Source: CALLVY01 sp937899855 | GTDB lineage: Bacteria; Bacteroidota; Bacteroidia; Chitinophagales; Saprospiraceae | Direction of reading: 5' to 3' | Assembly (NCBI GenBank): GCA_039820405.1 | Contig: JBCBQC010000011.1 | Location: 1-64,000 of the forward strand | Length of the DNA stretch: 64,000 nt | Shown here: positions 8,401 to 16,918 of the stretch, in pieces | Position numbering within the stretch: position 1 is the first letter of the stretch | Layout of the letters: every line of letters begins with the position of its first letter | The notes under the pieces: model-generated | What the model was told of the DNA's origin: nothing | Databases searched by the model: none | Seen by the model: only the letters and a program-made list of their open reading frames with translations | Made by a program: the position numbers and the translations under genes

Positions 8401-9900
8401 TTATTCGTAAACGTACTCGTAACAGCCGATATCGGGTACTTGTTCGTCGCGGTCCACCAAATCGAGATCGGTGGTGATCCCGGGAAGGGGGATGGCCTGC
8501 CCTTCGGCAATGGAGAGGGTATCGAGGTGGTAGTCCCCTTCGTCGATGTCCAAAAAGAGGGAAGATTCGCGATTGGTATTGTTGATGCAGGTATTGCAGT
8601 CGTCGGTGAGGAAATTGGGGTAGGCATCGTCCTCAAGCAACTCCTCGACCCGGACGATACAGTGCTCGAAGGTGTAGTTGAAGGCCACCGCATCGCTCAG
8701 ATCGGCCAGGGTGATCTGGTCGCTTTGGGAGCCCGTGATGATGCAGTTGCGAAAGCGGGCGTTGAGGTCGTTGTCGAAAAATTCCTGACAAAAGGGATCC
8801 AGGCAGCGAACGTTGCTGAGGGAAAGGGCGGAGGCATCGGTACCAAAGGTGGCGAGGGTACAGTAGTCAAAATTGTAATCGCCGCCCTGGGAGACGCGGA
8901 CGCTGTTGGCGCTGTTATCGCGAAACAGGCAATTGGTGGCCTGGATGGAGGCGTGCCGTCCGAAGAGGGCATTGGCGGTGGTATTGTAAATCTGGGTATT
9001 GCGAATGTCGAGCCGCGCCAGGGAATCGACCACGACGCCGACCACCGCGTTTTTGATCACGGCGTGTTCGATGACATTGTTCCTACTCTCCGGTGATAGG
9101 ATCAGCCCGTACCACTGGCCGGGCACTTCGTCAAAAAATTCTTCGAGGCGATCCCCCTGAATCGTCACTGGGTTATCGACCGTCCCCTCAATCCGGATAC
9201 TCGCATTGGGTCCGATGACGATCCGGCCATCGTTGTAGAGCAGGCGGTTGCCGTCCTCGTCAAAAAAGGAGCCCAAGCCGCCGTGGACGTAAATCTCCGC
9301 CCCCGCCGGAATCACCAGCTCGCACTCGTCGAAGAACACGATGCCGTAGATGACGTAGGGCTTGGGATCGTCCCAGACCAGCTGGGCACCTCCACAGCTA
9401 AAGGCCGTGATGCTGTCGTTGCTGAAGCGGCTGGGAAAATAATTGGCGTTTTGCCCCCAGGCCTCCAGCACGATCGTTTGCTCGTTGCCATTGGTCTCGA
9501 ACTGGAGCGCATCGTTGATCACGAAGGGGCTGATGGAGACGTCCTGATCGGGATCGACGGTCACCTCACCAAAGATGTAGAGACTATCCTGGGCTCGAAT
9601 TTCGATATCCCGTACGTCGTTGGAAGATTCGCCGTCGACGTTGAAGCGGAATTTGGACTGACTCCCACTGGCCACGTAGATGCGATCGATGCGAATGGGT
9701 TGGGAGTGGGGATTGTAGACTTTGAGGATGCGCGTGGCCGAGCCCAGTTGGGTAAAGACGGTATCGAAGGTGAGGGTATCGCGCGAAAATTCCAACTGCG
9801 CGGAGCTATCGGTAATCAAGTCGTCTTCGCCATTACAGGCCAGCAGGGCGAGTAGGGCGAGTAAGAGGGCAACGGCAGTACAGCAGTAAAGGAGCTTCAT
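8401..9900 (-). CDS. Right-handed beta-helix lipoprotein
   Basis: 499 residues. A lipoprotein signal (ALLALLACNGEDD) is followed by an Ig-like domain (about residues 30-130, with SATRILKVYNPHSQPIRIDR). A long right-handed parallel beta-helix comes next (about 200-440), seen as short repeating strands with Asn-rich turns such as NNVIEHAVIKNAVVGVVVDS and IQATNCLFRDNSANSV. It ends in a hydrophilic DIGCYEYVYE. This architecture is common in Bacteroidota surface lipoproteins that contact polysaccharides, but no catalytic site can be named. A CAAAAGTA (TACTTTTG on the minus strand) at 9972-9979 is a candidate -7 element for this gene. Confidence 0.8.
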   Translation of the reverse strand: MKLLYCCTAVALLLALLALLACNGEDDLITDSSAQLEFSRDTLTFDTVFTQLGSATRILKVYNPHSQPIRIDRIYVASGSQSKFRFNVDGESSNDVRDIEIRAQDSLYIFGEVTVDPDQDVSISPFVINDALQFETNGNEQTIVLEAWGQNANYFPSRFSNDSITAFSCGGAQLVWDDPKPYVIYGIVFFDECELVIPAGAEIYVHGGLGSFFDEDGNRLLYNDGRIVIGPNASIRIEGTVDNPVTIQGDRLEEFFDEVPGQWYGLILSPESRNNVIEHAVIKNAVVGVVVDSLARLDIRNTQIYNTTANALFGRHASIQATNCLFRDNSANSVRVSQGGDYNFDYCTLATFGTDASALSLSNVRCLDPFCQEFFDNDLNARFRNCIITGSQSDQITLADLSDAVAFNYTFEHCIVRVEELLEDDAYPNFLTDDCNTCINNTNRESSLFLDIDEGDYHLDTLSIAEGQAIPLPGITTDLDLVDRDEQVPDIGCYEYVYE

Positions 9901-9971
9901 GAACAGGACTTTGCGTGATTGTCAGGATGATCTGTTGTATTTAACGCCCGGAAGAGGGATAAATTTCGCTA

Positions 9972-9979
9972 CAAAAGTA
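9972..9979 (-). promoter_or_regulatory. Candidate -7 promoter element (TACTTTTG)
   Basis: The minus strand reads TACTTTTG, an exact fit to the Bacteroidota TAnnTTTG -7 box, about 70 bases upstream of the beta-helix lipoprotein start. No good TTTG -33 box is at the usual spacing, so this rests on the -7 box alone. Confidence 0.35.
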
Positions 9980-10058
9980 GGCTTTTTTTACAGTTTGCTC
10001 GCCGCCGGACCAATCCGAATTGTTACCGAAAAGACATAAGTATTCTTGATAAATGTGC

Positions 10059-10066
10059 TACTTTTG
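10059..10066 (+). promoter_or_regulatory. Candidate -7 promoter element (TACTTTTG)
   Basis: TACTTTTG fits the Bacteroidota TAnnTTTG -7 box and lies about 60 bases before the ATG of the first glycosyltransferase gene. The -33 region is weak. Together with the reverse element at 9972 it would make a divergent promoter pair. Confidence 0.4.
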
Positions 10067-10126
10067 TAAGGTGTCCGTTAAAAACCATTGCGATTGGGAC
10101 GCAGCGAGAACAGATTACCCAGAAGT

Positions 10127-10825
10127 ATGGCGAAAACTACCGTAGATGTTATTATCCCTGCCTACAACGAGGAAGCGTCCATCGCGAAGGTGGTCAACGA
10201 TCTGCCCCGGGATTGGGTGCGCGAGGTCATTGTCTGCAATAATGCCAGTACGGACCGCACGGCGGCGGTAGCTCGGGAAGCCGGGGCAACGGTGCTCGAC
10301 GAGCCCCAGCCGGGTTACGGAGCGGCCTGCCTCAAGGGCATCGAATACCTGCGCGCCAAACCCCAGGAAGCACAACCCACCATCGTCCTCTTCGTCGATG
10401 GCGATTATTCGGACTACCCCGAAGAAGCCCCCCAACTCCTGCGCCCCATCGTAGAAGAAGGCATGGATTTGGTGATCGGATCGCGCGCCCTGGGGAATAT
10501 GGAACGCGGCGCCATGATGCCGCAGCAAATATTTGGCAACTGGCTGGCGACCAATCTCATTCGCCTTTTTTACCGCTACGAGTTTACCGATCTCGGTCCC
10601 TTTCGCGCCATCCGCTACGATCAGTTGATCGCCATCGACATGCAAGATCGCGATTTTGGCTGGACGGTCGAAATGCAGGTCAAAGCGGCCAAATACCGAC
10701 TCCAATGCCGGGAAGTGCCCGTACGCTACCGCAAGCGGATTGGAGTCTCCAAAGTATCGGGAACCATCCGGGGCACCATCCTCGCCGGACATAAAATCCT
10801 CTGGACCATATTCAAATTGTTGTAA
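10127..10825 (+). CDS. Family 2 glycosyltransferase (polyprenyl-phosphate glycosyltransferase-like)
   Basis: 232 residues from the ATG at 10127; an upstream TTG at 10088 would add residues with no family resemblance. The GT-A core is plain: VDVIIPAYNEEASIAKVV, NNASTDRT, ARE AGATVLDEPQPGYGAAC and the metal-binding FVDGDYSD. A later LGPFRAIRYDQL and QVKAAKYRLQCREVPVRY follow the dolichol-phosphate mannosyltransferase pattern. No C-terminal membrane domain is present. The likely role is transfer of a sugar from a nucleotide donor, perhaps to a polyprenyl carrier that then feeds the GT-C enzyme two genes downstream (inference). It leads a three-gene operon. Confidence 0.85.
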   Translation: MAKTTVDVIIPAYNEEASIAKVVNDLPRDWVREVIVCNNASTDRTAAVAREAGATVLDEPQPGYGAACLKGIEYLRAKPQEAQPTIVLFVDGDYSDYPEEAPQLLRPIVEEGMDLVIGSRALGNMERGAMMPQQIFGNWLATNLIRLFYRYEFTDLGPFRAIRYDQLIAIDMQDRDFGWTVEMQVKAAKYRLQCREVPVRYRKRIGVSKVSGTIRGTILAGHKILWTIFKLL

Positions 10826-10838
10826 AACGAAGCTCGCT

Positions 10839-12326
10839 ATGACCATCTTGGCCTACTTTATCCTGTGTCTTTACTCGGTTGCACTGGTGTACATTACCTT
10901 TTACTGCTTGCTCCAGTTTCACCTCCTGTACTACTACAAAAAGTACAACCGTGAATTTGGGGACCAAGCCTACCTCAAGGCCCCGGCCAGCTCGCCGGAC
11001 CTGCCCTTCGTCACCATCCAACTCCCCATCTTCAACGAGCTGTACGTCGTGGAGCGACTCCTGGACCACATCGTCCAACTGGACTATCCCAAGGACCGCT
11101 ACGAGATCCAAGTCCTCGATGATTCGACCGACGAAACGGTGGAAATTTCCAAACGCAAAGTAGCCGAATACCAGGCCAAGGGTTATCAAATCAAGCTCTT
11201 CCACCGCGTCGACCGCAAGGGCTACAAAGCCGGTGCCCTCAAAGCGGCCATGCCCTACGCCAAGGGCGACTTTATCGCCATTTTCGATGCCGATTTTCTC
11301 CCCCGCGCCGAGTTCCTCCTCACCACCATCCCCTACTTCGACAATCCCGAAGTCGGTATCGTCCAAACGCGCTGGGAACACATCAACGAAGATTACTCCA
11401 TGCTCACCCGCCTACAAGCCATGCAACTCAACGTCCACTTTACGGTCGAACAGATGGGCCGCCGGGCGGGCAATTACATGCTCCAGTTCAACGGTACCGC
11501 CGGCGTATGGCGCCGCGCCACCATCGAAGATGCCGGGGGCTGGGAAGCCGACACCCTCACCGAGGACCTCGACCTGAGCTACCGCGCCCAACTCAAGGGC
11601 TGGCGCATCATGTACCTGGAAAAATTTGGCTCCCCCGCCGAATTGCCGGCCGAGATGAACGGCCTCAAGTCCCAACAGTTTCGCTGGATGAAGGGGGGCG
11701 CCGAGAATGCCAAAAAGCTGCTCCCGGCCGTGTGGCGCTCGGATCTAAAGCTGAGTCAGAAAATCCACGCCACCGGACACCTGATGGCCAGTGGGGTCTT
11801 TCTCTTCGTATTTATCGCCGGGGTCTTTAGCGTCCCGCTGCTGCTCACGCTGACCGAAATCGGTTGGGAGATGCAGTACTTTACCTTTTTCCTAATCGGC
11901 TGGGTTTCGATCATTGCGGTCTACTACGTGGCCAACGTACAGGCGGAATTGAAGAAGGAGAGCTACGGCAAAATGCTGCTCAAGTTCGTCGTGCTGTTTC
12001 CCATCTTTCTCGCCCTGTCGATGGGGCTTTCGCTCCACAATTCGATCGCAGTATTACAAGGGTACTGGGGTAAGAAATCGGCCTTTATCCGAACGCCTAA
12101 GTTTAACATCCGAGGCATCAAGGACAGCTTTCAAAAGCAAAACTACTTAGCCAAAAAGCTGCCCTGGACGACCATCATGGAGGGCTTTTTAGCGATCTAC
12201 TTCTTGATTGGGGTCATGATGGGGCTGTACCTCCAAAACTTCACCTTTCTTATCTTTCACACGCTCCTCGTCTTTGGCTACGGAACGATTTGCTACTACT
12301 CCATCCGTCACTGGAGCTATAAATAG
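10839..12326 (+). CDS. Processive family 2 glycosyltransferase, cellulose/mannan-synthase-like
   Basis: 495 residues starting at MTILAYFILCLYSVAL, a transmembrane segment; frames reaching upstream to 10656 only overlap the previous gene. The GT2 domain shows PFVTIQLPIFNEL, VLDDSTDET, the metal site IFDADFLP, FNGTAGVWRR, the acceptor TEDLDLSYR and the processivity motif QQFRWMKGG (QxxRW). Four or more membrane helices follow from about residue 310. This arrangement matches membrane-embedded beta-glycan synthases of the CslA/CelA type, so it probably polymerises and exports a polysaccharide or adds sugars to a lipid. No PilZ domain or cellulose operon partner is nearby, so the glycan is unknown. 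It starts 13 bases after the preceding gene. Confidence 0.85.
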   Translation: MTILAYFILCLYSVALVYITFYCLLQFHLLYYYKKYNREFGDQAYLKAPASSPDLPFVTIQLPIFNELYVVERLLDHIVQLDYPKDRYEIQVLDDSTDETVEISKRKVAEYQAKGYQIKLFHRVDRKGYKAGALKAAMPYAKGDFIAIFDADFLPRAEFLLTTIPYFDNPEVGIVQTRWEHINEDYSMLTRLQAMQLNVHFTVEQMGRRAGNYMLQFNGTAGVWRRATIEDAGGWEADTLTEDLDLSYRAQLKGWRIMYLEKFGSPAELPAEMNGLKSQQFRWMKGGAENAKKLLPAVWRSDLKLSQKIHATGHLMASGVFLFVFIAGVFSVPLLLTLTEIGWEMQYFTFFLIGWVSIIAVYYVANVQAELKKESYGKMLLKFVVLFPIFLALSMGLSLHNSIAVLQGYWGKKSAFIRTPKFNIRGIKDSFQKQNYLAKKLPWTTIMEGFLAIYFLIGVMMGLYLQNFTFLIFHTLLVFGYGTICYYSIRHWSYK

Positions 12327-13661
12327 ATGGGGCGTTTCGGTTTCCAATCTCCCTACCCCTTAGCGGCACTGCTGCTGATCAACACCCTCTTGCTGGGCTA
12401 CGGGCCCAGCCAATCGGACTTTTTCAGAATCCTGGCTGGCTATCTGCCCTTTTGGGGCCTGGCGTACTGGGCCTACCGCCGCAGCCATACCGAGACGGAC
12501 GTCTACTTTTTTCTCGGCCTGGCGGCCTTGCTCCGCCTCAGCTTACTCCCTGCCCTACCCCTCCTCTCCGACGATCTCTACCGCTTTATCTGGGACGGTC
12601 GCCTGCTCGTGGCGGGTTACAATCCCTTCGACCAACTGCCCATCCACTACCTCGATCGAGGCATCCCCGGAATCGACCGCGCCCTTTTTGACGAGCTGAA
12701 CTCACCGGAGTATTTTACCATCTATCCCCCCGTCGCCCAGGGCATCTTTGCCATTGCCTGTTGGCTCTTTCCCGGCAGCATCTGGGGCAGTACCGTGGTG
12801 ATGAAAGCGTTTCTACTGGCCTTTGAATGTGGCAGCCTTTACCTCTTTCCCCTGCTGCTGCGCCACTTCCAATTGCCCCTCAAAAATGCCTTGCTTTACG
12901 CCCTCAACCCCCTAGTCATCATCGAAGTGAGTGGCAACCTACACTTTGAAGGGGCCATGGTTTTCTTTTTGCTACTGGCCATTTGGTATCTGCTACAAGA
13001 ACACTGGTGGCGCTCCGCCCTGGCCCTGGCCCTATCCATCGCCGCCAAGCTCCTCCCCCTGATTTTTTTACCCCTCCTCTTGCGGCGTCTCGGCTGGTGG
13101 CGCAGTCTGCGTTACTACCTCGTCGTGGGGCTGGCGGTACTGCTGCTCTTCGCACCGCTGATGAGTGGGGTCTTCCTCGCCAATTTTGGTGACAGCTTGG
13201 ACCTGTATTTCCGGCGCTTTGAGTTCAACGCCAGCTTGTACTACCTCCTACGCTGGGTGGGTTACCAGCTTTCGGGTTACAATCTGATCGCTTACCTGGG
13301 CCCCTCCTTAGCGGGAGTGGTGCTACTGGGCGTGCTCACTTACACCCTACTGGAACGGCTACCCAATTGGAAAAACCTGCCCCAGGCCATGCTGTTCGCC
13401 ATCGTTCTGTACCTTTTTTGCACCACGACCGTCCACCCCTGGTACACCATCCTACCGGTGGTGCTTTGCCTGTTTACCCCCTACCGCTTTCCCATCCTGT
13501 GGTCCGCACTGATCGGTCTGACCTACGCCAATTACTGGGGAGCCGAGTATTCGGAAGTATTGGGGCTGGTAGCCTTGGAGTACGGTTTGGTGGGCATTTT
13601 ACTCCTCGCGGAGTGGCGGGGGTTGGACGCCGCAAAGCGGTTGGGTCGGAACCGTTCTTGA
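12327..13661 (+). CDS. GT-C fold membrane glycosyltransferase (mannosyltransferase-like)
   Basis: 444 residues with about ten or more hydrophobic segments. The ATG abuts the stop of the preceding gene, so translation is likely coupled. The loop after the second or third helix has LLSDDLYRFIWDGRLLVAGYNPFD, the acidic lumenal motif typical of GT-C (GT87/PMT-like) enzymes that use polyprenyl-phosphate sugars. A later TVHPWYTILPV is also typical. Together with the preceding two genes it suggests a pathway: the first enzyme loads a lipid carrier, the second builds a glycan and the third transfers sugars at the periplasmic face. This order is inference. Confidence 0.8.
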   Translation: MGRFGFQSPYPLAALLLINTLLLGYGPSQSDFFRILAGYLPFWGLAYWAYRRSHTETDVYFFLGLAALLRLSLLPALPLLSDDLYRFIWDGRLLVAGYNPFDQLPIHYLDRGIPGIDRALFDELNSPEYFTIYPPVAQGIFAIACWLFPGSIWGSTVVMKAFLLAFECGSLYLFPLLLRHFQLPLKNALLYALNPLVIIEVSGNLHFEGAMVFFLLLAIWYLLQEHWWRSALALALSIAAKLLPLIFLPLLLRRLGWWRSLRYYLVVGLAVLLLFAPLMSGVFLANFGDSLDLYFRRFEFNASLYYLLRWVGYQLSGYNLIAYLGPSLAGVVLLGVLTYTLLERLPNWKNLPQAMLFAIVLYLFCTTTVHPWYTILPVVLCLFTPYRFPILWSALIGLTYANYWGAEYSEVLGLVALEYGLVGILLLAEWRGLDAAKRLGRNRS

Positions 13662-13687
13662 GTTTGGGGGAAAATTTAGGAGCTGCT

Positions 13688-15520
13688 TTACTGCAAATAA
13701 CCCTGGGCCTGAAGGTGGAAAAGCTCGGCGTATTTCCCGTCCCGAGCGAGTAATTCCTCGTGACTGCCCAGCTCCAGCAAGCGACCATTTTCCAAAAATA
13801 GAATGCGATCCGCCATGCGTACCGTCGAGAAGCGGTGCGAAATCAAAACGGCCGATTTGCCCTGGATCAGCTCGGCAAAGCGCTGGAACACCTCGTGTTC
13901 CGCCCGGGCATCCAGCGCCGAAGTGGGTTCGTCGAGGATCAGCAGCTGTGCATTGCGCAGGTAGGCGCGCCCGAGGGCCACCTTTTGCCACTGCCCCCCC
14001 GATAGCTCCACCCCGTTGGCAAATCGCTTGCCCAGTACCTGCTCGTACCGATCGGGTAAATCCTCAATCACCGCATCCGCCAAGCTCTTGCGCGCCGCCG
14101 ATTGGATATCCGGCAGGTTTTCTCGCCGCCCAATGTCGCCGATCGCAATGTTGTCCGCGGCCGTCATCTGGAAGCGAATATAGTCTTGGAAAATGATGCC
14201 GATTTGCTGACGCAAGTCCGTCAGATCGTAGTCGCGGAGGTCAACACCGTCGAGTAGGATGCGGCCTTCGGTGGGTTCGTACAGACGCGCCAGCAATTTG
14301 ACCAGGGTAGTTTTGCCCGCTCCATTTTCCCCCACCAGCGCTAGTTTTTCTCCCGCTTCCAGATGAAAAGACAGGTGGCGAATCGCCCAGCGTTCGCTAT
14401 TGAGGTATTTAAAGCTTACGTTTTCGAAGGTAAAACCCCGGCGAATCGGCTGGGGGACCGCTAGGGCCTGCGGCGCACTTTGGATGGTGGGTTGGAGGGC
14501 AAAAAAGTCAAAGAGGTCCTGGAGGTAAAGCGCCTCCTTGGCAATGCTCGAAAAACGACGCATAATGCCCTGGAGCATGCCCCGCATTCGGCGAAACGAA
14601 CCAGCCAAAAAAGTAAGCGTTCCCACCGTCAGCAGTCCTCCCACCGTCTGGAAGATGATGTAGACGTAAGCGCCGTAATAAGACAGGGTGCCGATGGACG
14701 ACAGGAGCGAGCCCACCAGCGCCCGCCGGACCGCAATTTGACGATTGGCCCGGTAGTAGCTATCCGACAGCTCGCGGAAGCGTTCCGTCACAAAGTCGGC
14801 CAGCCCAAAGATTTTGACCTCCTTGGCGGTCTCGTCACTCGCCCCAATAAACCGCAAGTAGTCCAACTCGCGGCGCTCCGGCGTCCAACTGCGGGTGAGG
14901 CTATAAGTGCGGTGATTGAAGTGGGTTTCCCCCAGGAAGGAAGGAATAACCGCCACGATGAGCAGTAGAATGAGCCAGGGACTGAAAAAGACCAGGCCGC
15001 CACCCAAAAAGACCAGGCTGATCACGTCCTGACATTGCTGTAGTACCTGCGACATCAGAATGGTGCGCCCCGTCGTCTGTCGGCGGGCCCGTTCGAGCTT
15101 ATCGTAAAAAACGGGATCCTCGAATTGGTACAGATCGAGGTGGGCGGCGTGGCGGATGAGGTCCTCCGAGATTCGATTGGAAAACAAGTCGCCGAGTAGG
15201 CTATCCATCAGGGTGATGCCCCGGCTGATGAGGTCCGACAGCACCGCGATCCCCAGCTCCAAGCCCACCAGTAGCCAGAGGTAGTTTTGATCCGCTCCAG
15301 GCTCCCCCTGCATCAGGGCGATGACCGTATCGATGATTTCCTTACCGATGTAGAGGGTGGCCAAGGGAACCCCCGCCTTGATGATGCGTAGCAGGATGTT
15401 GGCCAGCGTCATACGGGGGCTGGCCTGCCAGATTAGGCGAAAAAAGGGGAGTAAATTTTTGAGGGCGAAAAATTGATCACGCCAGGATTGTTGTTCGTTC
15501 TTTGCTTGCGCCATACGCAT
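13688..15520 (-). CDS. ABC exporter, fused membrane and ATPase domains (peptide type)
   Basis: 610 residues, last gene of the exporter operon. The membrane domain spans about residues 20-340 with six helices, then a nucleotide-binding domain (about 370-600). This has Walker A GENGAGKTTL, Q-loop FQDYIRFQ, signature ELSGGQWQKVALGRA, Walker B LLILDEPTSALD and switch His in ISHRFSTV. There is no C39 peptidase domain. The layout resembles lantibiotic and peptide transporters that work without leader processing. An in-frame ATG two codons downstream is equally possible as start. It lies 56 bases after the HlyD-type gene and converges with the GT-C gene. Confidence 0.87.
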   Translation of the reverse strand: MRMAQAKNEQQSWRDQFFALKNLLPFFRLIWQASPRMTLANILLRIIKAGVPLATLYIGKEIIDTVIALMQGEPGADQNYLWLLVGLELGIAVLSDLISRGITLMDSLLGDLFSNRISEDLIRHAAHLDLYQFEDPVFYDKLERARRQTTGRTILMSQVLQQCQDVISLVFLGGGLVFFSPWLILLLIVAVIPSFLGETHFNHRTYSLTRSWTPERRELDYLRFIGASDETAKEVKIFGLADFVTERFRELSDSYYRANRQIAVRRALVGSLLSSIGTLSYYGAYVYIIFQTVGGLLTVGTLTFLAGSFRRMRGMLQGIMRRFSSIAKEALYLQDLFDFFALQPTIQSAPQALAVPQPIRRGFTFENVSFKYLNSERWAIRHLSFHLEAGEKLALVGENGAGKTTLVKLLARLYEPTEGRILLDGVDLRDYDLTDLRQQIGIIFQDYIRFQMTAADNIAIGDIGRRENLPDIQSAARKSLADAVIEDLPDRYEQVLGKRFANGVELSGGQWQKVALGRAYLRNAQLLILDEPTSALDARAEHEVFQRFAELIQGKSAVLISHRFSTVRMADRILFLENGRLLELGSHEELLARDGKYAELFHLQAQGYLQ

Positions 15521-15576
15521 AGCCCAACAAAGCCCGGGGCGAGAAAGTTTCGCAAGCCCGGCGAGCGGGGCATGGC

Positions 15577-16908
15577 CTATTCCGAATTGCGGTTCTTCAG
15601 GGCACTGAGAATCTTGTCGAAAATGCGGTCCGAGATCCGTCGATCCTCCGTCACGATCATGGCGACGCCCTGCATCTCCTGGCGAAAGGGAATGGCCTTG
15701 TCGTAGGTGGTGACTAGGGGCTGGGGCAGTTCCAATTCGATCAGGTAGCCCTCGTTCTGGGGAACGTCGGCAATGGATCTGACTCGGGAGCGCACCGCCC
15801 CAAATTCCTGAAAGGGGAAGGCCGCGAAACGCAGGTTGGCCGTCATGCCCTCGGCCACCTTGCCCGAGCCCACGAAGGGCAGAAAGCCCTTACACTGGAT
15901 GACGTTGCTGGCGTCAGCGGGTACGATGGTCAGCAACTCTTCGGCCGTATTGAGGAATTGATTGGCACTCCACACCCGGTTCATCTCTACCGTCCCCTCA
16001 ATCGGCGCCTCGATCAGGTAAATCTGCTGCCAGTTCTTTAACTCGCTCCGCAGTTGTTGCCAATCTTCCTGTACCTGATAAAGCTTGGGAAAGCGCTGAT
16101 CGCGGCGGCCCTCAACGGTCTGGATGATTTCGAGCGACAACTGCTGCATCCGCACTTTGTTGTTGATGATTTCGGTTTCCTTGGTCTCGATTTGCTGTTT
16201 GTTTTGGAGGTACTCCGCCTCCGAAGTCTCGACCTCCTGGGCGCTGACCAACTTTTGGAGGTAGAGCTTTTTTTGGCGTTCAAAGCGTTGTTTGGCGAGG
16301 TCCGTCACCTGACGTAGGGTTTGCTTCTGCGAGGCCAGCGAGGTATTGAGGGCCCGCAGTTCCTCGATTTGGTCTTCCAGGGCGGTGGTCGTCTTGTTCA
16401 CGGGGCTGCTGCGCGAGAGGTAGCGCAGTTCTTCGAGGTCTTGCGACAACTGGGAAAAAGTATTTTGCAAAGCGCCCAATTCCAGGGCTTCGGGCAGTTC
16501 CATCTTGCGCAGCTGGCGGAGGGTCAGCTCTTCCCCTTCACGCTCCATAAAGCTTTCGAGTCGTTGGACATCCTCCGGATCGGCCGGATTCTCCATGATG
16601 GCGAGCAACTGTCCTGCCTTGACGGCCTGCTTGGGCTCGACGAGCAATTGGCTGATCTTACCACTGGTCCGGGTAAACACTCGGATCGGTGGATTCTGGG
16701 TGGTGAGACTTACCGGAGCCGTCACTACGTCGGGGTATTTGATGAGGTAGCTGAGCAACATCAGGACCGCCACGGCCACGAAGACCAAGGAGATGCCCCA
16801 ACGCAAAATCCAACCCGGCGGATCGCCGAGGATCTGCTGGATGTCCCGCGATTCATTGAGGTGGATGTCCTGCGGGTCCTCGATCAGTTTGATGTCTTCT
16901 TCACTCAT
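15577..16908 (-). CDS. HlyD-family membrane fusion protein
   Basis: 443 residues. A cytoplasmic head (MSEEDIKLIEDPQDIHLNES) precedes one membrane helix (about residues 36-58, ISLVFVAVAVLMLLSYLI). A biotinyl-lipoyl-like half (GKISQLLVEPKQAVKAGQLL) leads into a long coiled coil rich in Glu, Gln and Leu (about 110-270). Then come the second lipoyl half (APIEGTVEMNRVWSANQFL) and beta-barrel segments. The protein bridges an inner-membrane ABC exporter to an outer-membrane channel, giving type I secretion. It sits between the two ABC genes, 10 bases after the C39 transporter. No TolC-type gene is in the window. Confidence 0.87.
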   Translation of the reverse strand: MSEEDIKLIEDPQDIHLNESRDIQQILGDPPGWILRWGISLVFVAVAVLMLLSYLIKYPDVVTAPVSLTTQNPPIRVFTRTSGKISQLLVEPKQAVKAGQLLAIMENPADPEDVQRLESFMEREGEELTLRQLRKMELPEALELGALQNTFSQLSQDLEELRYLSRSSPVNKTTTALEDQIEELRALNTSLASQKQTLRQVTDLAKQRFERQKKLYLQKLVSAQEVETSEAEYLQNKQQIETKETEIINNKVRMQQLSLEIIQTVEGRRDQRFPKLYQVQEDWQQLRSELKNWQQIYLIEAPIEGTVEMNRVWSANQFLNTAEELLTIVPADASNVIQCKGFLPFVGSGKVAEGMTANLRFAAFPFQEFGAVRSRVRSIADVPQNEGYLIELELPQPLVTTYDKAIPFRQEMQGVAMIVTEDRRISDRIFDKILSALKNRNSE

Positions 16909-16918
16909 GGCAATTTGC

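Noticed and set aside
10656..10838. The upstream extension of the processive glycosyltransferase
   Set aside because: It overlaps the previous glycosyltransferase in another frame; the membrane-helix start at 10839 fits the family.
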